A stretch of 64,000 nt of DNA from Aquimonas sp044377145 (GTDB lineage Bacteria > Pseudomonadota > Gammaproteobacteria > Xanthomonadales > Xanthomonadaceae). Shown here one piece after another: positions 17,173 through 25,589 of this stretch; position 1 is the stretch's first letter; each line of letters begins with the position of its first letter. Made by a program: the position numbers and the translations under genes. The DNA lies in NCBI RefSeq assembly GCF_044377145.1, contig NZ_JBILJQ010000016.1:15135-79134 (forward strand), read 5' to 3'. The notes beneath the pieces were generated by a model. The model searched no databases, was not told the origin of the DNA, and saw only the letters and a program-made list of their open reading frames with translations.

Positions 17173-19344
17173 ATGATCTGCAGCGCGCGTATCCAGAGGT
17201 TCCGGCGGCTCGCGATGGGGCTGTCGCTGGTCGTCATCTGGGCAGGCAGTGCGGCACAGGCCGAGACGTCGGGCGCGGAGCTCGATCTTGGGGTGAACAG
17301 TGCCAGCTCGGGCACCGTCGCTGCCGGGATCGATCTCGCCCTGCGAATGGCAGCGGAGAATCCCGAAGCGGGCGAGGCGGCGCTTGATGCCCTGGCGTCC
17401 CGCATCGACACCGAAGCCAGCGACCCTGCCGGCGCGCGCCGACTCGTGGCGAGGGCCCGTCTGCAGCTGTTGGTCGATTCCGGGCGCAGTGGAGAGCTAG
17501 AGCGTGCCTTGGATGAGCTGGGCGCATCGACGACGGTCGATCCGCTGCTGCCGGCCCATAGCGATCTGCTGGTGCTGCAGGCACAGCTGGCGACGCTGCA
17601 GCGGCAGGGCGACGTCGCCGCGGAGCTCGCGCGCGAAGCCCTGATCCTCTTGAGCGCGCGGTGTCCCGCGGCGGCGGTCTTGCAGGTCGCTGCACCGCAG
17701 TTGGAGGCCGATCCGCTGATCCCCGAGCTCGATGATCTGCAGGAGTTCCCCGCCTGCGATTACCGCGCGGCCTGGCAGATGCTGCGGGTGCTGGATCGGC
17801 AGGCGATCGCCCGCGGTGTCTGGGCCGAAGCTCAAGCCCATGCGAGGGCTCGGCTGCAGCTCGCACGCGCGGCCGGTGATGACTACCGCAGCACCATGAC
17901 CTGGACTGCACTGGCCTTCACCAGCGCTTCCGCTGGCGAGCCATCGCCGGTGGCCGAAGGCTATTCCAACCGGGCGCGCGAACTGGCCGAGCGTCTGGGG
18001 GATCCGGAACTGCGAGTGGGCGTGCTGATGAACGACGCCGCCATCGCCGCCCTGACCGGCGACGCTGAAGGCGCGCTGCGGCGTTCGCGCAGCGCGCTCG
18101 CCTTGGCTCGGCCGGCGGGCCTTGAGCGCATTCAAGTCGGCCTGCTGAACAATATCGCCGATGCGCATCTGCGCCTGGGCCAACCACGACAGGCGCTGCA
18201 GACGGCAGAAGCCGGTCTGGAGGGTGCGCGTAGATTCGGCAATCGTCGGGTGGAGATCGCCCTGCTCGGCAACATGGGTTTGGCCCGGATCGACCTGGGG
18301 CGGATTGCCGAAGGGCGACGGGATCTCGCCGCCGCTGAGTCGATCCTCGACGAAGTCGGTGGGGAAGGTCAGCGCGTCGCGCTGCTGCGCGAGTATGGCG
18401 AAGCGCTGGCCGCTGGGGGCGATGCTGAGGCGGCCCTGGAGCTGTTCCACCGTGAGCGCAGCCTGTCGGCGCAGATCACGCGCCAGAACATGGATGCGGC
18501 GCTGCGGGAGCTGCAGACCAGCTTCGATGCCGAAGTGCGTCAGCGCGACATGGTGCTGTTGCAGGATCAGGTTGCGACCAAGAGCGCCGAGTTGACCAGC
18601 CAGGACCTGACCCTGCGGATCTGGCTGCTGCTGCTGGCGCTGCTCGCGCTAATCCTGTTGCTGGCCGTGCAGCTGATTCGCCGCCTGCGCGGCCGTGAGC
18701 GTCTGCTGCGCGAACGCCGCGAGCGCCTGCGTCAGGAGACCGAACTCGATCCATTGACCGGGTTGGGCAATCGGCGCGCGATCATCGGACGCATCGCCGA
18801 GCTGTCAACTGCGGGACCGCCTGAGGCTGCTCTGCTGTTGCTGGACATCGACCGCTTCAAGGCGATCAACGACAGCCATGGCCATGCGGTGGGCGACAGC
18901 GTGCTGGTGGAGGTCGCGCATCGACTCGGCGCCTGCATGCGGCGCGAGGATCTGGTGGTGCGCTGGGGCGGCGAAGAATTCCTGGTGCTGGCGTATGCCT
19001 GCAGCCCGGACCAGGCCGTGGCGCTGGCGCGTCGCCTGCTGGAGCGCTTGGCCGGCAGAAGCGTCGCCACGGCTGCCGGCGACCTGTCGGTGAGCGCGTC
19101 GATCGGCGTCTGCATGACTCGGCTGCATCCGCAGGGCGGGGTGCTCGATTGGGAATGTGCGGTACGTTTGGCCGATCTCGCGCTGTACGCGGCCAAGAGC
19201 CGCGGCCGCAATCGCTGCGTGGCTGTGCTGGGGATCAGCGACGCCAGCCCCGCTGCGCTGTTGCGGGCTGAGTCCGATTTCGAGGCCGCCGAGCGCGACG
19301 GCCTGCTGCAGATCCAGAGCGCAGTACAGCCTCGATTGCACTGA
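17173..19344 (+). CDS. Second membrane diguanylate cyclase with periplasmic TPR domain
   Basis: This 723-residue protein shares the layout of the preceding cyclase: a signal peptide (basic start, cleavage likely after SAAQA near residue 30), a long alpha-helical TPR-like region to about 430, a coiled coil, a membrane span near 481-500 (IWLLLLALLALILLL), and a C-terminal GGDEF domain with GGEEF at 599-603 and an intact RRED inhibitory site just before it. It should sense something in the periplasm and synthesise cyclic di-GMP inside. The ATG is 4 bases after the upstream stop, so the two cyclases form an operon and look like a tandem duplication that has diverged in the sensory part. A convergent third cyclase ends 45 bases after its stop. 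Confidence 0.91.
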   Translation: MICSARIQRFRRLAMGLSLVVIWAGSAAQAETSGAELDLGVNSASSGTVAAGIDLALRMAAENPEAGEAALDALASRIDTEASDPAGARRLVARARLQLLVDSGRSGELERALDELGASTTVDPLLPAHSDLLVLQAQLATLQRQGDVAAELAREALILLSARCPAAAVLQVAAPQLEADPLIPELDDLQEFPACDYRAAWQMLRVLDRQAIARGVWAEAQAHARARLQLARAAGDDYRSTMTWTALAFTSASAGEPSPVAEGYSNRARELAERLGDPELRVGVLMNDAAIAALTGDAEGALRRSRSALALARPAGLERIQVGLLNNIADAHLRLGQPRQALQTAEAGLEGARRFGNRRVEIALLGNMGLARIDLGRIAEGRRDLAAAESILDEVGGEGQRVALLREYGEALAAGGDAEAALELFHRERSLSAQITRQNMDAALRELQTSFDAEVRQRDMVLLQDQVATKSAELTSQDLTLRIWLLLLALLALILLLAVQLIRRLRGRERLLRERRERLRQETELDPLTGLGNRRAIIGRIAELSTAGPPEAALLLLDIDRFKAINDSHGHAVGDSVLVEVAHRLGACMRREDLVVRWGGEEFLVLAYACSPDQAVALARRLLERLAGRSVATAAGDLSVSASIGVCMTRLHPQGGVLDWECAVRLADLALYAAKSRGRNRCVAVLGISDASPAALLRAESDFEAAERDGLLQIQSAVQPRLH

Positions 19345-19389
19345 GGTCAGTCGCGGACGAAGGCGAGCTTCGCTGCGGCCTCGGAACAC

Positions 19390-20772
19390 TCAGCTTTTGC
19401 TTTCGTCGAGCGCCGGTCGCGTCGGCTCCGGCGACGCCGTCTGGCGTTCGCGTGCCTGCATCGGCGAGCTGTCCGCACCGCGCACGCAGTTGCGCCCGGC
19501 CGCTTTGGCGCCGTAAAGCGCGCGGTCGGCGCGCGCCAGCAGGGCGGATTCGTCATGGTCAGTGAGCGGCTTGAAACTGGCGACACCGATGCTGACCCGC
19601 ATGTCGCTGTGCGTTTCGATATGACGGCGCAGGCGCTCGGCCAGTCCCAGCGCTTCGCTGGGGCGGGTCGGGCTGATGATCGCGAACTCCTCGCCACCAT
19701 AGCGGGCCACCGCGGTGTCGCTGCGGACGGCCTCCTGCAGCAGGTGGCCAAGCTGGCGCAGGGCTTCATCGCCGGCGAGGTGGCCATGACTGTCGTTGAA
19801 TTGTTTGAAGTGATCGACATCGAGCAGCAGCACCGACAGCGGCCGGCCGGTCAGCAGCGCGCGCTCCAAACCTTCGCGCAGCAGGTGGTCGAAATGTCGG
19901 CGATTGGCGACGCCGGTGAGTGCGTCGGTGTCGGCGAGGTCGCGCAGCGTGCGGTTGGCGATCTCAAGCTCAGCGGTTCTGCGCAGAACCAATTGGTCGA
20001 CTTCCTGCGTGCCGCGTGCGTCGAGTGCGCGCAAACGCTGCTGCTGACGCCGGTAAAGCAGACTGCCGAGCAGGGCTGCCAGCAGGGCCGACAGCGCGGC
20101 ACCCTGCCAGAAGCTGGCCACAGCGCTGGGAGCTGATGCGCTGGTTGTCGCCTCGACGCCTGCAATGGTCGTCGCGGCGGGGAGGGCAGGCGCGGACCAC
20201 CACGTGTTGCGGCTGTCTGCTGCCGAGCCTTCCAGCAACTGCGACGTTGCGTAGCTGTCGATGCCTTCGCGTGTGCGCAGCCACAGCCGGCCATCGATGT
20301 CCGCCAGCAGCTGCAGCGGCGGTGGTGCACCCGCCAGATCGATGTCCACTGTCGACCAGCGATCGCCGAGCGCCTGCAGCAGTTGCACGCCGCGCTCGCC
20401 GAGCAGCCACCAGCAGCGGCACTGCAGCTGTGCGGGCAACAACTGCTGCGGCCGTGTTCCGGCGACCGCAGTCGCATTGCCGGCAGTCGCGTCGACGGCC
20501 CACAGTTGGATCGGGTCCAGCGCCAGCACCCCGCGCTCGGTCAGCCAGAGAGCCTGGATCGGCCCGACACCCGGAATCCGTCGCGGCGCATTCGCCGACC
20601 TTGCTGCGCCCAGCAGCAGGCCATCGCCATCACCCAGCCAGACGCTGCCATCGGCACCCGTAACCGGGCCATGCACTGTCGGCGTAGTCGCGAGCGCGAC
20701 GTTGAACAGCGACAGATAGGCCAGCAAACCGATGGCGATCAGCCGCCACGGCACGTTTCGGACATGCCTCAT
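19390..20772 (-). CDS. Membrane diguanylate cyclase with short propeller-like periplasmic domain
   Basis: This 460-residue protein has a signal anchor (residues 9-28), a periplasmic stretch of about 190 residues, one membrane span (221-240), a coiled linker with QEVDQLVLRRTAELEIANRTL, and a GGDEF domain with GGEEF at 359-363. The usual RxxD inhibitory site is replaced by RSDT, so feedback control may be lost. Segments DGSVWLGDGDGLLL (41-54) and DGRLWLRTREGIDSY (160-174) look like blades of the regulator propellers found in much larger hybrid sensors, but here only a few blades would fit. It lies on the same strand as the lipid A operon, 126 bases after rnhB, in the place usually taken by dnaE. 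Confidence 0.88.
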   Translation of the reverse strand: MRHVRNVPWRLIAIGLLAYLSLFNVALATTPTVHGPVTGADGSVWLGDGDGLLLGAARSANAPRRIPGVGPIQALWLTERGVLALDPIQLWAVDATAGNATAVAGTRPQQLLPAQLQCRCWWLLGERGVQLLQALGDRWSTVDIDLAGAPPPLQLLADIDGRLWLRTREGIDSYATSQLLEGSAADSRNTWWSAPALPAATTIAGVEATTSASAPSAVASFWQGAALSALLAALLGSLLYRRQQQRLRALDARGTQEVDQLVLRRTAELEIANRTLRDLADTDALTGVANRRHFDHLLREGLERALLTGRPLSVLLLDVDHFKQFNDSHGHLAGDEALRQLGHLLQEAVRSDTAVARYGGEEFAIISPTRPSEALGLAERLRRHIETHSDMRVSIGVASFKPLTDHDESALLARADRALYGAKAAGRNCVRGADSSPMQARERQTASPEPTRPALDESKS

Positions 20773-20898
20773 TCGAACTCCACAGCCTGAGCTTGTGCGC
20801 CGATCGGGTCGGCCGTTGCAATCGCTTCGCTTCGCTGCCCGCGTCTGGCAGCGTGCGTCTTGCTCAAACTTTACGCGGGACGCCTCGAATTGGCGAAT

Positions 20899-21549
20899 TC
20901 AGCCCTGACTTTCGGCAGGGGAGCCCAGTTCCAGACAGGCCTGCTGCAGGCCCCGCTCGGCGGCAGCGCGGACCGGGGCGAAGCTGCGGCGGTGTGCACT
21001 GCAGGGGCCGAGGGCCTGCAGCGCGGCGAAATGCGCGGGTACCGGATAGCCCTTGTGCGCAGCAAACCCGTAGCCGGGGAAGCGGCTGTCGAGCTGCAGC
21101 ATGGCGCGATCGCGGCTGACCTTGGCCAGGATCGAGGCGGCACCGATGGCGGGGTCGCGGGCATCGCCGCGCACCCAGGCTTCGCCGGGGCAGGGCAGCC
21201 CAGCGGGAACGCGATTGCCATCGATACGCACCAGTGTCGGCGCCGTCGTCAGTCCGCAGCAGGCGCGCCGCATGCCTTCCAAGGTGGCGCGGTAGATGTT
21301 GAGCGTATCGATCTCGGCGGGTTCGATGAACTCGATCCGCCAGGCGCAGGCGCGCTCGATGATGAGGTCGAACAGCAGCTCGCGCCGGCGCTCGCTGATC
21401 TGCTTCGAATCGCCCAGGCCTTCGATCGGGCGCGCCGGGTCCAGCAGGACGGCGGCCACCACCAGCGGGCCGGCCAGCGGGCCGCGTCCGGCCTCGTCCA
21501 CCCCGGCGATGCCGGGCGTGCGGGCGCTGCAGGGTGGCTCAGCGAGCAT
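20899..21549 (-). CDS. rnhB: Ribonuclease HII
   Basis: This enzyme cleaves the RNA strand of RNA-DNA hybrids and removes single ribonucleotides misplaced in DNA. The 216-residue protein carries the signature GVDEAGRGPLAGPLVVAAV, with catalytic D18 and E19, and downstream segments GDSKQISERRRELL, and RDPAIGAASILAKVSRDRAM, which supplies later metal-binding acids. It overlaps the end of lpxB by 11 bases and is the last gene of the long envelope operon. Confidence 0.97.
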   Translation of the reverse strand: MLAEPPCSARTPGIAGVDEAGRGPLAGPLVVAAVLLDPARPIEGLGDSKQISERRRELLFDLIIERACAWRIEFIEPAEIDTLNIYRATLEGMRRACCGLTTAPTLVRIDGNRVPAGLPCPGEAWVRGDARDPAIGAASILAKVSRDRAMLQLDSRFPGYGFAAHKGYPVPAHFAALQALGPCSAHRRSFAPVRAAAERGLQQACLELGSPAESQG

Positions 21550-22699
21550 CCAGCAGCTCGGCGATCACCGCTGCGGCGCGTTCGCTGCCGCCGCAGCGCA
21601 GGCTGCGATGGATCTCCTCGAAACGCAGAGTCTGGCGGCGCGCTGCAGCCGGGTCGGTCAGCAAAGGTGTCAGGGCCTGCAGGAGTTGCGCGGGGTTGCA
21701 GTCGTCCTGCATGCATTCGGGCACCAGACGCTCGCCGGCCAAGGCATTGGGCAGGCTGAAACGGTCAACCTTGAGCAGCTTGAGTGCGCGCACGAAGCGA
21801 TAGGTCAGCCCGCTGATGCGGTAGGCCACCACCATCGGCGTGCGCGCCAGCAGCGCCTCCAGGGCGGCCGTCCCGGAAGCCAGCAGGACGACATCGGCGG
21901 CGCACAGCAGCTGCTGCGAGCGGCGGTCGATCACCCGGATGCGCGGTGCCTGCGGCGCGGCCTTGAGCAGCGCCTCGAACGCCGCGCGACAGGCATCGGT
22001 GGCCATCGGTGCGATCACCTGCAGCTTCGGCAGGCGATCCTGCAGCAGGGCTGCAGTTGCGATGAAATCGGCGCCAATGCGGCGGATCTCACCGAGCCGG
22101 CTGCCCGGCAGCAGGGCCAGCACCTGGGCGTCCGGGTCGATTCCGAGTTGCGTTCGAACGACTGCGCGCTCAGGCGCAAGCGGAAACTGGTCGGCCAGCG
22201 GGTGGCCGACGAAACGCGCGTCGACACCGAACTGGGCATAGATCGGCGGCTCCATCGGGAACAGGCACAGCACGCGATCCGCGCTGGCGCCCAGTTTTGC
22301 CGCGCGGCCACTGCGCCAGGCCCACACCGAGGGGCTGACGTAGTGCACGGTGCGCAGGCCAGCCGCTTTCAGGCGGCGCTCCAGGCCCAGGTTGAAGTCG
22401 GGTGCATCGATACCGATGAACACGTCGGGTTTGAGCGCCAGCAGGCGCGCCCGCAGCTGCCGGCGCAGCTTCAGCAGACGCGGCAGGTGGCGCAACACTT
22501 CAAAGATGCCCATCACCGCCAGTTCGCTGGCGTCCCACCAGAGCTCCATCCCCTGCACGCGCATCTGCGGGCCGCCGATGCCGACGAAATGGGCATTTGG
22601 GAAGCGCTCGCGCAGGGCGACGATCAGATCCGCACCGAGCAGATCGCCGGAGGACTCGCCGGCAACCAGGGCGATGATCGGCCCGCCCGCGGGTTCCAT
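21539..22699 (-). CDS. lpxB: Lipid-A-disaccharide synthase
   Basis: This peripheral membrane glycosyltransferase joins UDP-2,3-diacylglucosamine and lipid X to make the lipid A disaccharide. The 386-residue length fits the family. Recognisable segments are ALVAGESSGDLLGADLIVALR near the N-terminus, FVGIGGPQMRVQGMELWWD, and VFIGIDAPDFNLGLERRLK, followed by HYVSPSVWAWRSGRAAKL and the GHPLAD and LLPGSRLGEIRR motifs of the C-terminal half. Its ATG overlaps the lpxA stop by one base (TGATG), and its end overlaps rnhB. Confidence 0.98.
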   Translation of the reverse strand: MEPAGGPIIALVAGESSGDLLGADLIVALRERFPNAHFVGIGGPQMRVQGMELWWDASELAVMGIFEVLRHLPRLLKLRRQLRARLLALKPDVFIGIDAPDFNLGLERRLKAAGLRTVHYVSPSVWAWRSGRAAKLGASADRVLCLFPMEPPIYAQFGVDARFVGHPLADQFPLAPERAVVRTQLGIDPDAQVLALLPGSRLGEIRRIGADFIATAALLQDRLPKLQVIAPMATDACRAAFEALLKAAPQAPRIRVIDRRSQQLLCAADVVLLASGTAALEALLARTPMVVAYRISGLTYRFVRALKLLKVDRFSLPNALAGERLVPECMQDDCNPAQLLQALTPLLTDPAAARRQTLRFEEIHRSLRCGGSERAAAVIAELLDAR

Positions 22700-23472
22700 C
22701 AGCGGATCAGGCTGCGCGTGCTGGCGTCGATGAAGTCGACCAGCAGGCTCAGGTCGGGCGCCTCCGCGGATTCTGCAGCGATCTTCGCGCGTGCCTCAGC
22801 CAGCGGCAGACCCGCCATGTAGATCGTGCGATAGGCGCGTTTGATGCCGGCGATGCGCTCGGGCGTGAAACCGCGGCGCTTGAGCCCTTCGCTGTTGATG
22901 CCGCGCGGTTGTGCGTATTCGCCGGCTACCATCACGTAGGGCGGCACGTCGCGATTGACCGACGCGCCCATGGCGGTAAAGGCGTGGTCGCCGACCTTGC
23001 AGAACTGGTGGATCAGACTGAATCCGCCGAGTACCACGTGATTGCCGATGTGCACATGGCCGGCCATCGAGGCGGCATTGGCGAAGGTGTTGTTGTTGCC
23101 GATGCGGCAGTCGTGCGCGATGTGCACGTAGGCCATGATCCAGTTGTCATGGCCGATGCGGGTGATGCCGCCGTCGTCGGCGGTGCCGCGGTTGATGGTG
23201 ACGAACTCGCGGATCAGGTTGCGTTCACCGATCTCCAGCACGCAGTGCTCGCCGTGGAACTTCTTGTCCTGCGGATCACCGCCGACCGCGGCAAAACTAT
23301 GGATGCGGTTGTCTTCTCCGAGCCGGGTCGGGCCGTGGATCACCACGTGCGAATCGATGCGCGTGCCGGCGCCGATTTCCACATGCTCGCCGATGACGCA
23401 GAAGGGGCCGATCTCTACCCCTTCGCCGAGCTTCGCACCCGGATGGATGACGGCGCTCGGATGAATGCTCAT
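22699..23472 (-). CDS. lpxA: UDP-N-acetylglucosamine acyltransferase
   Basis: This enzyme catalyses the first step of lipid A synthesis, adding a 3-hydroxyacyl chain from acyl carrier protein to UDP-GlcNAc in the cytoplasm. The protein is a left-handed beta-helix of hexapeptide repeats (IHPSAVIHPGAKLGEGVEIG onward) with the catalytic histidine in VHIAHDCRIGNNN, and an alpha-helical C-terminus. The internal ATG at 23472, giving 257 residues that begin MSIHPSAVIHPGA, is preferred to one six codons upstream because it overlaps the fabZ stop as ATGA and fits the family N-terminus. Confidence 0.98.
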   Translation of the reverse strand: MSIHPSAVIHPGAKLGEGVEIGPFCVIGEHVEIGAGTRIDSHVVIHGPTRLGEDNRIHSFAAVGGDPQDKKFHGEHCVLEIGERNLIREFVTINRGTADDGGITRIGHDNWIMAYVHIAHDCRIGNNNTFANAASMAGHVHIGNHVVLGGFSLIHQFCKVGDHAFTAMGASVNRDVPPYVMVAGEYAQPRGINSEGLKRRGFTPERIAGIKRAYRTIYMAGLPLAEARAKIAAESAEAPDLSLLVDFIDASTRSLIR

Positions 23473-23936
23473 GCCGAGCGCTCCGCGCACAGGATCTCCG
23501 CGCAGGCGACCTGCTTACCGTTGACCCGGGCAACGCATTCGTACTTGCCCATGCCCAGGCGCATCCGCGTCTGCACCGATTCCAGCACCAGCTGGTCGCC
23601 GGGCACCACGGTCTGCGAGAACCGAGCCTTTTCGATGCAGGCCAGGTAGAACACGGGCTCCTCACCCTTGGGCTTGGGGGGGTGCGAAAGCTGGGTCAGC
23701 AAGCCGGATGCCTGCGCCATGGCTTCGATCACCAGCACACCAGGCATCACCGGATGCCCAGGGAAATGGCCCTGGAAGAACGGCTCGTTGATGCTGACAT
23801 TCTTGATTGCACGGATGCGCTTGCCGGGTTCGAGCTCGATCACCCGGTCCACCAGCAGAAAGGGATAGCGGTGGGGCAGGATGCCCATGATCCGGGTCAC
23901 GTCGACCGGCAGGCTGGGCAGGTAAGGCTCGGTCAT
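23469..23936 (-). CDS. fabZ: 3-hydroxyacyl-[acyl-carrier-protein] dehydratase
   Basis: This enzyme removes water from 3-hydroxyacyl-ACP in fatty-acid elongation, competing with LpxA for 3-hydroxyacyl-ACP. The 155-residue hot-dog-fold protein has the catalytic histidine H57 in QGHFPGHPVMPGVL and the glutamate E71 in VIEAMAQASG. The N-terminal IMGILPHRYPFLLVDRVIE is characteristic of FabZ rather than FabA. It sits between lpxD (6 bases away) and lpxA (4-base overlap), the standard arrangement linking fatty-acid and lipid A synthesis. Confidence 0.98.
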   Translation of the reverse strand: MTEPYLPSLPVDVTRIMGILPHRYPFLLVDRVIELEPGKRIRAIKNVSINEPFFQGHFPGHPVMPGVLVIEAMAQASGLLTQLSHPPKPKGEEPVFYLACIEKARFSQTVVPGDQLVLESVQTRMRLGMGKYECVARVNGKQVACAEILCAERSA

Positions 23937-23942
23937 GGGCTT

Positions 23943-24971
23943 TCAGGCGTCCTTGTTGTCTTTGTTGTCTTTCATGATTCGGCGCGCCAATGCATCGAGC
24001 TGCCTGAAGCGGGCCGCGTTGCGGCGCCACTGTCGGCTTTCCTGCAGAGGCACGCCGGAAGAGTATTGGCCGGGCGTATCGATGGAATGGGTGACCAGCG
24101 AGCGCGCGGTGAGGGTGACCTTGTCGCACAGGGTGAGGTGGCCGACGATGCCGACGCCACCGCCGATCAGGCAGTAGCGGCCGATTTTCGCCGATCCCGC
24201 GATCGCGGCGCTGCCCGCGACCGCCGTATGGTCGCCGATCTGCACGTTGTGGCCTATCTGGACCAGGTTGTCGATACGGACGTCATCGCCAAGTCGGGTG
24301 TCGTCGAGCGCGCCGCGATCGATGCAGGTGTTGGCACCGATCTCACAGTCGCTGCCGATGACCACCCCGCCCAGCTGCGGCACCTTGATCCAGCGGCCGC
24401 CGTCCATCGCCAAACCGAAGCCATCGGCGCCAAGCACCGCGCCCGGATGCACGAGGACGCGCGCGCCCAGTCGGACGCGGGTGACCAAGGTGACGCGTGC
24501 GACCAGCCGCGCATCGACCCCGACCACACAGTCATCGCCGATCACGCAGCCCGGCCCGAGGCTCGCGCCACGTTCGATGCGCGAACGCGCACCGATCACG
24601 CAGTGCGGCCCCACGGAGACGCCCGCATCGATCAGCGCTGCAGGGTCGATCACCGCGCTTGGATGGATGCCAGCCGGCGTGTCGCTCGGGGTTTCAAACA
24701 GCGCAGCGATACGGGCGAACGCCACGTACGGATCCTTCGCCACCAGGGCAGGGCACGGACTGGCCGCCGCATCCTCAGCGCGAAGCACCACGGCACCCGC
24801 TCGGGTCTGCAGCAGTTCGCGCCGGTACAGCGGATTGGCCAGAAAGCTCAGCTGCCCGGACTGCGCGCCGGCCAGGGTCGCGACTCCGTGGATGAGGCAC
24901 TCGCCGTCGCCCACCCACTCGAGTCCGAACCGCTCAGCCAGCGAGTGCAGGGTGAACCCGGCCGTGCTCAC
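23943..24971 (-). CDS. lpxD: UDP-3-O-(3-hydroxyacyl)glucosamine N-acyltransferase
   Basis: This enzyme adds the N-linked hydroxyacyl chain in the third step of lipid A synthesis. The 342-residue protein has an N-terminal uridine-binding domain (about 1-100), a left-handed beta-helix of hexapeptide repeats (IHPSAVIDPAALIDAGVSVG onward), the catalytic histidine region NLVQIGHNVQIGDHTAVAG, and a C-terminal helix ending in a Lys/Asp/Asn-rich tail. It overlaps the end of the Skp-like gene by 4 bases. Confidence 0.98.
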   Translation of the reverse strand: MSTAGFTLHSLAERFGLEWVGDGECLIHGVATLAGAQSGQLSFLANPLYRRELLQTRAGAVVLRAEDAAASPCPALVAKDPYVAFARIAALFETPSDTPAGIHPSAVIDPAALIDAGVSVGPHCVIGARSRIERGASLGPGCVIGDDCVVGVDARLVARVTLVTRVRLGARVLVHPGAVLGADGFGLAMDGGRWIKVPQLGGVVIGSDCEIGANTCIDRGALDDTRLGDDVRIDNLVQIGHNVQIGDHTAVAGSAAIAGSAKIGRYCLIGGGVGIVGHLTLCDKVTLTARSLVTHSIDTPGQYSSGVPLQESRQWRRNAARFRQLDALARRIMKDNKDNKDA

Positions 24972-25555
24972 GGCTGCGCCTCTCCCGGAGCATCCTGCTC
25001 CAACAAATCGAGCACGCGATCGGTGATGTCGATTCGACCGCTGACATAGACAGTGCCGCTAGACACCACCAGATCCAGATTGTTGGCCCGCGCATATTCA
25101 GCGATGGCGTCATTGATCAGGGGCCAGGCACGGCTGGTTTCCTGTTCGCTGCGAGCATCGAGATCACTGCGAAGGCGGTCGCGGGTGCGCGCGACTGAGC
25201 GCTGCAGGGGTGCGATTTCGCTCTGCAACGCCCTGGCGGCTTCGACATTACCGGCCAGCTCGGCGTCGCGACTGCGCTGCTCAAGCTCGCGCAAGCGCAA
25301 CTCATCTTCGCGTAGCAGACCGTTGGCGGCGTCGAACTCGCGCTGCAGACGCAAGCGTGCGGCGCGGACCTGCGGCGAGTTGTCGATCAGCCGCTTCATG
25401 TCGACATAGCCGACCCGCGTACCCGTCGTCGATTGCCCCAGCACGGGCGAGGCGGCAGTCAGCGCGAGCAGTAGTGCGCACACCCACTGCAGGCAGCACC
25501 GCCCGCGCAGCCGGTCAGGCAGGCGGGCGGTGGGTTCGCGCCGAGGCATCGTCAT
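24968..25555 (-). CDS. skp: Periplasmic chaperone of the Skp/OmpH family
   Basis: Skp-type chaperones hold unfolded outer-membrane proteins in the periplasm before delivery to the Bam complex. This 195-residue protein has a signal peptide (basic start, hydrophobic core, likely cleavage after VLGQ), the OmpH-type opening strand TRVGYVDMKRLIDNSPQV, a long charged coiled-coil helix pair (about 60-140), and a closing NNLDLVVSSGTVYVSGRIDIT strand. The position directly between bamA and lpxD is the conserved place for skp. Either of two ATGs six bases apart could be the start. Confidence 0.92.
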   Translation of the reverse strand: MTMPRREPTARLPDRLRGRCCLQWVCALLLALTAASPVLGQSTTGTRVGYVDMKRLIDNSPQVRAARLRLQREFDAANGLLREDELRLRELEQRSRDAELAGNVEAARALQSEIAPLQRSVARTRDRLRSDLDARSEQETSRAWPLINDAIAEYARANNLDLVVSSGTVYVSGRIDITDRVLDLLEQDAPGEAQP

Positions 25556-25589
25556 CGCGCTCAGGCCAGGTGTCGGTTGTCAGTCGTCC

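Noticed and set aside
13527..17411. A very long minus-strand open frame (over 1290 codons) opposite proA and the first TPR-GGDEF gene.
   Set aside because: Its product is Gln/His/Arg/Ala-rich without domains and lies antisense to clear genes. GC-rich DNA with codons ending in G or C commonly leaves such mirror frames open.
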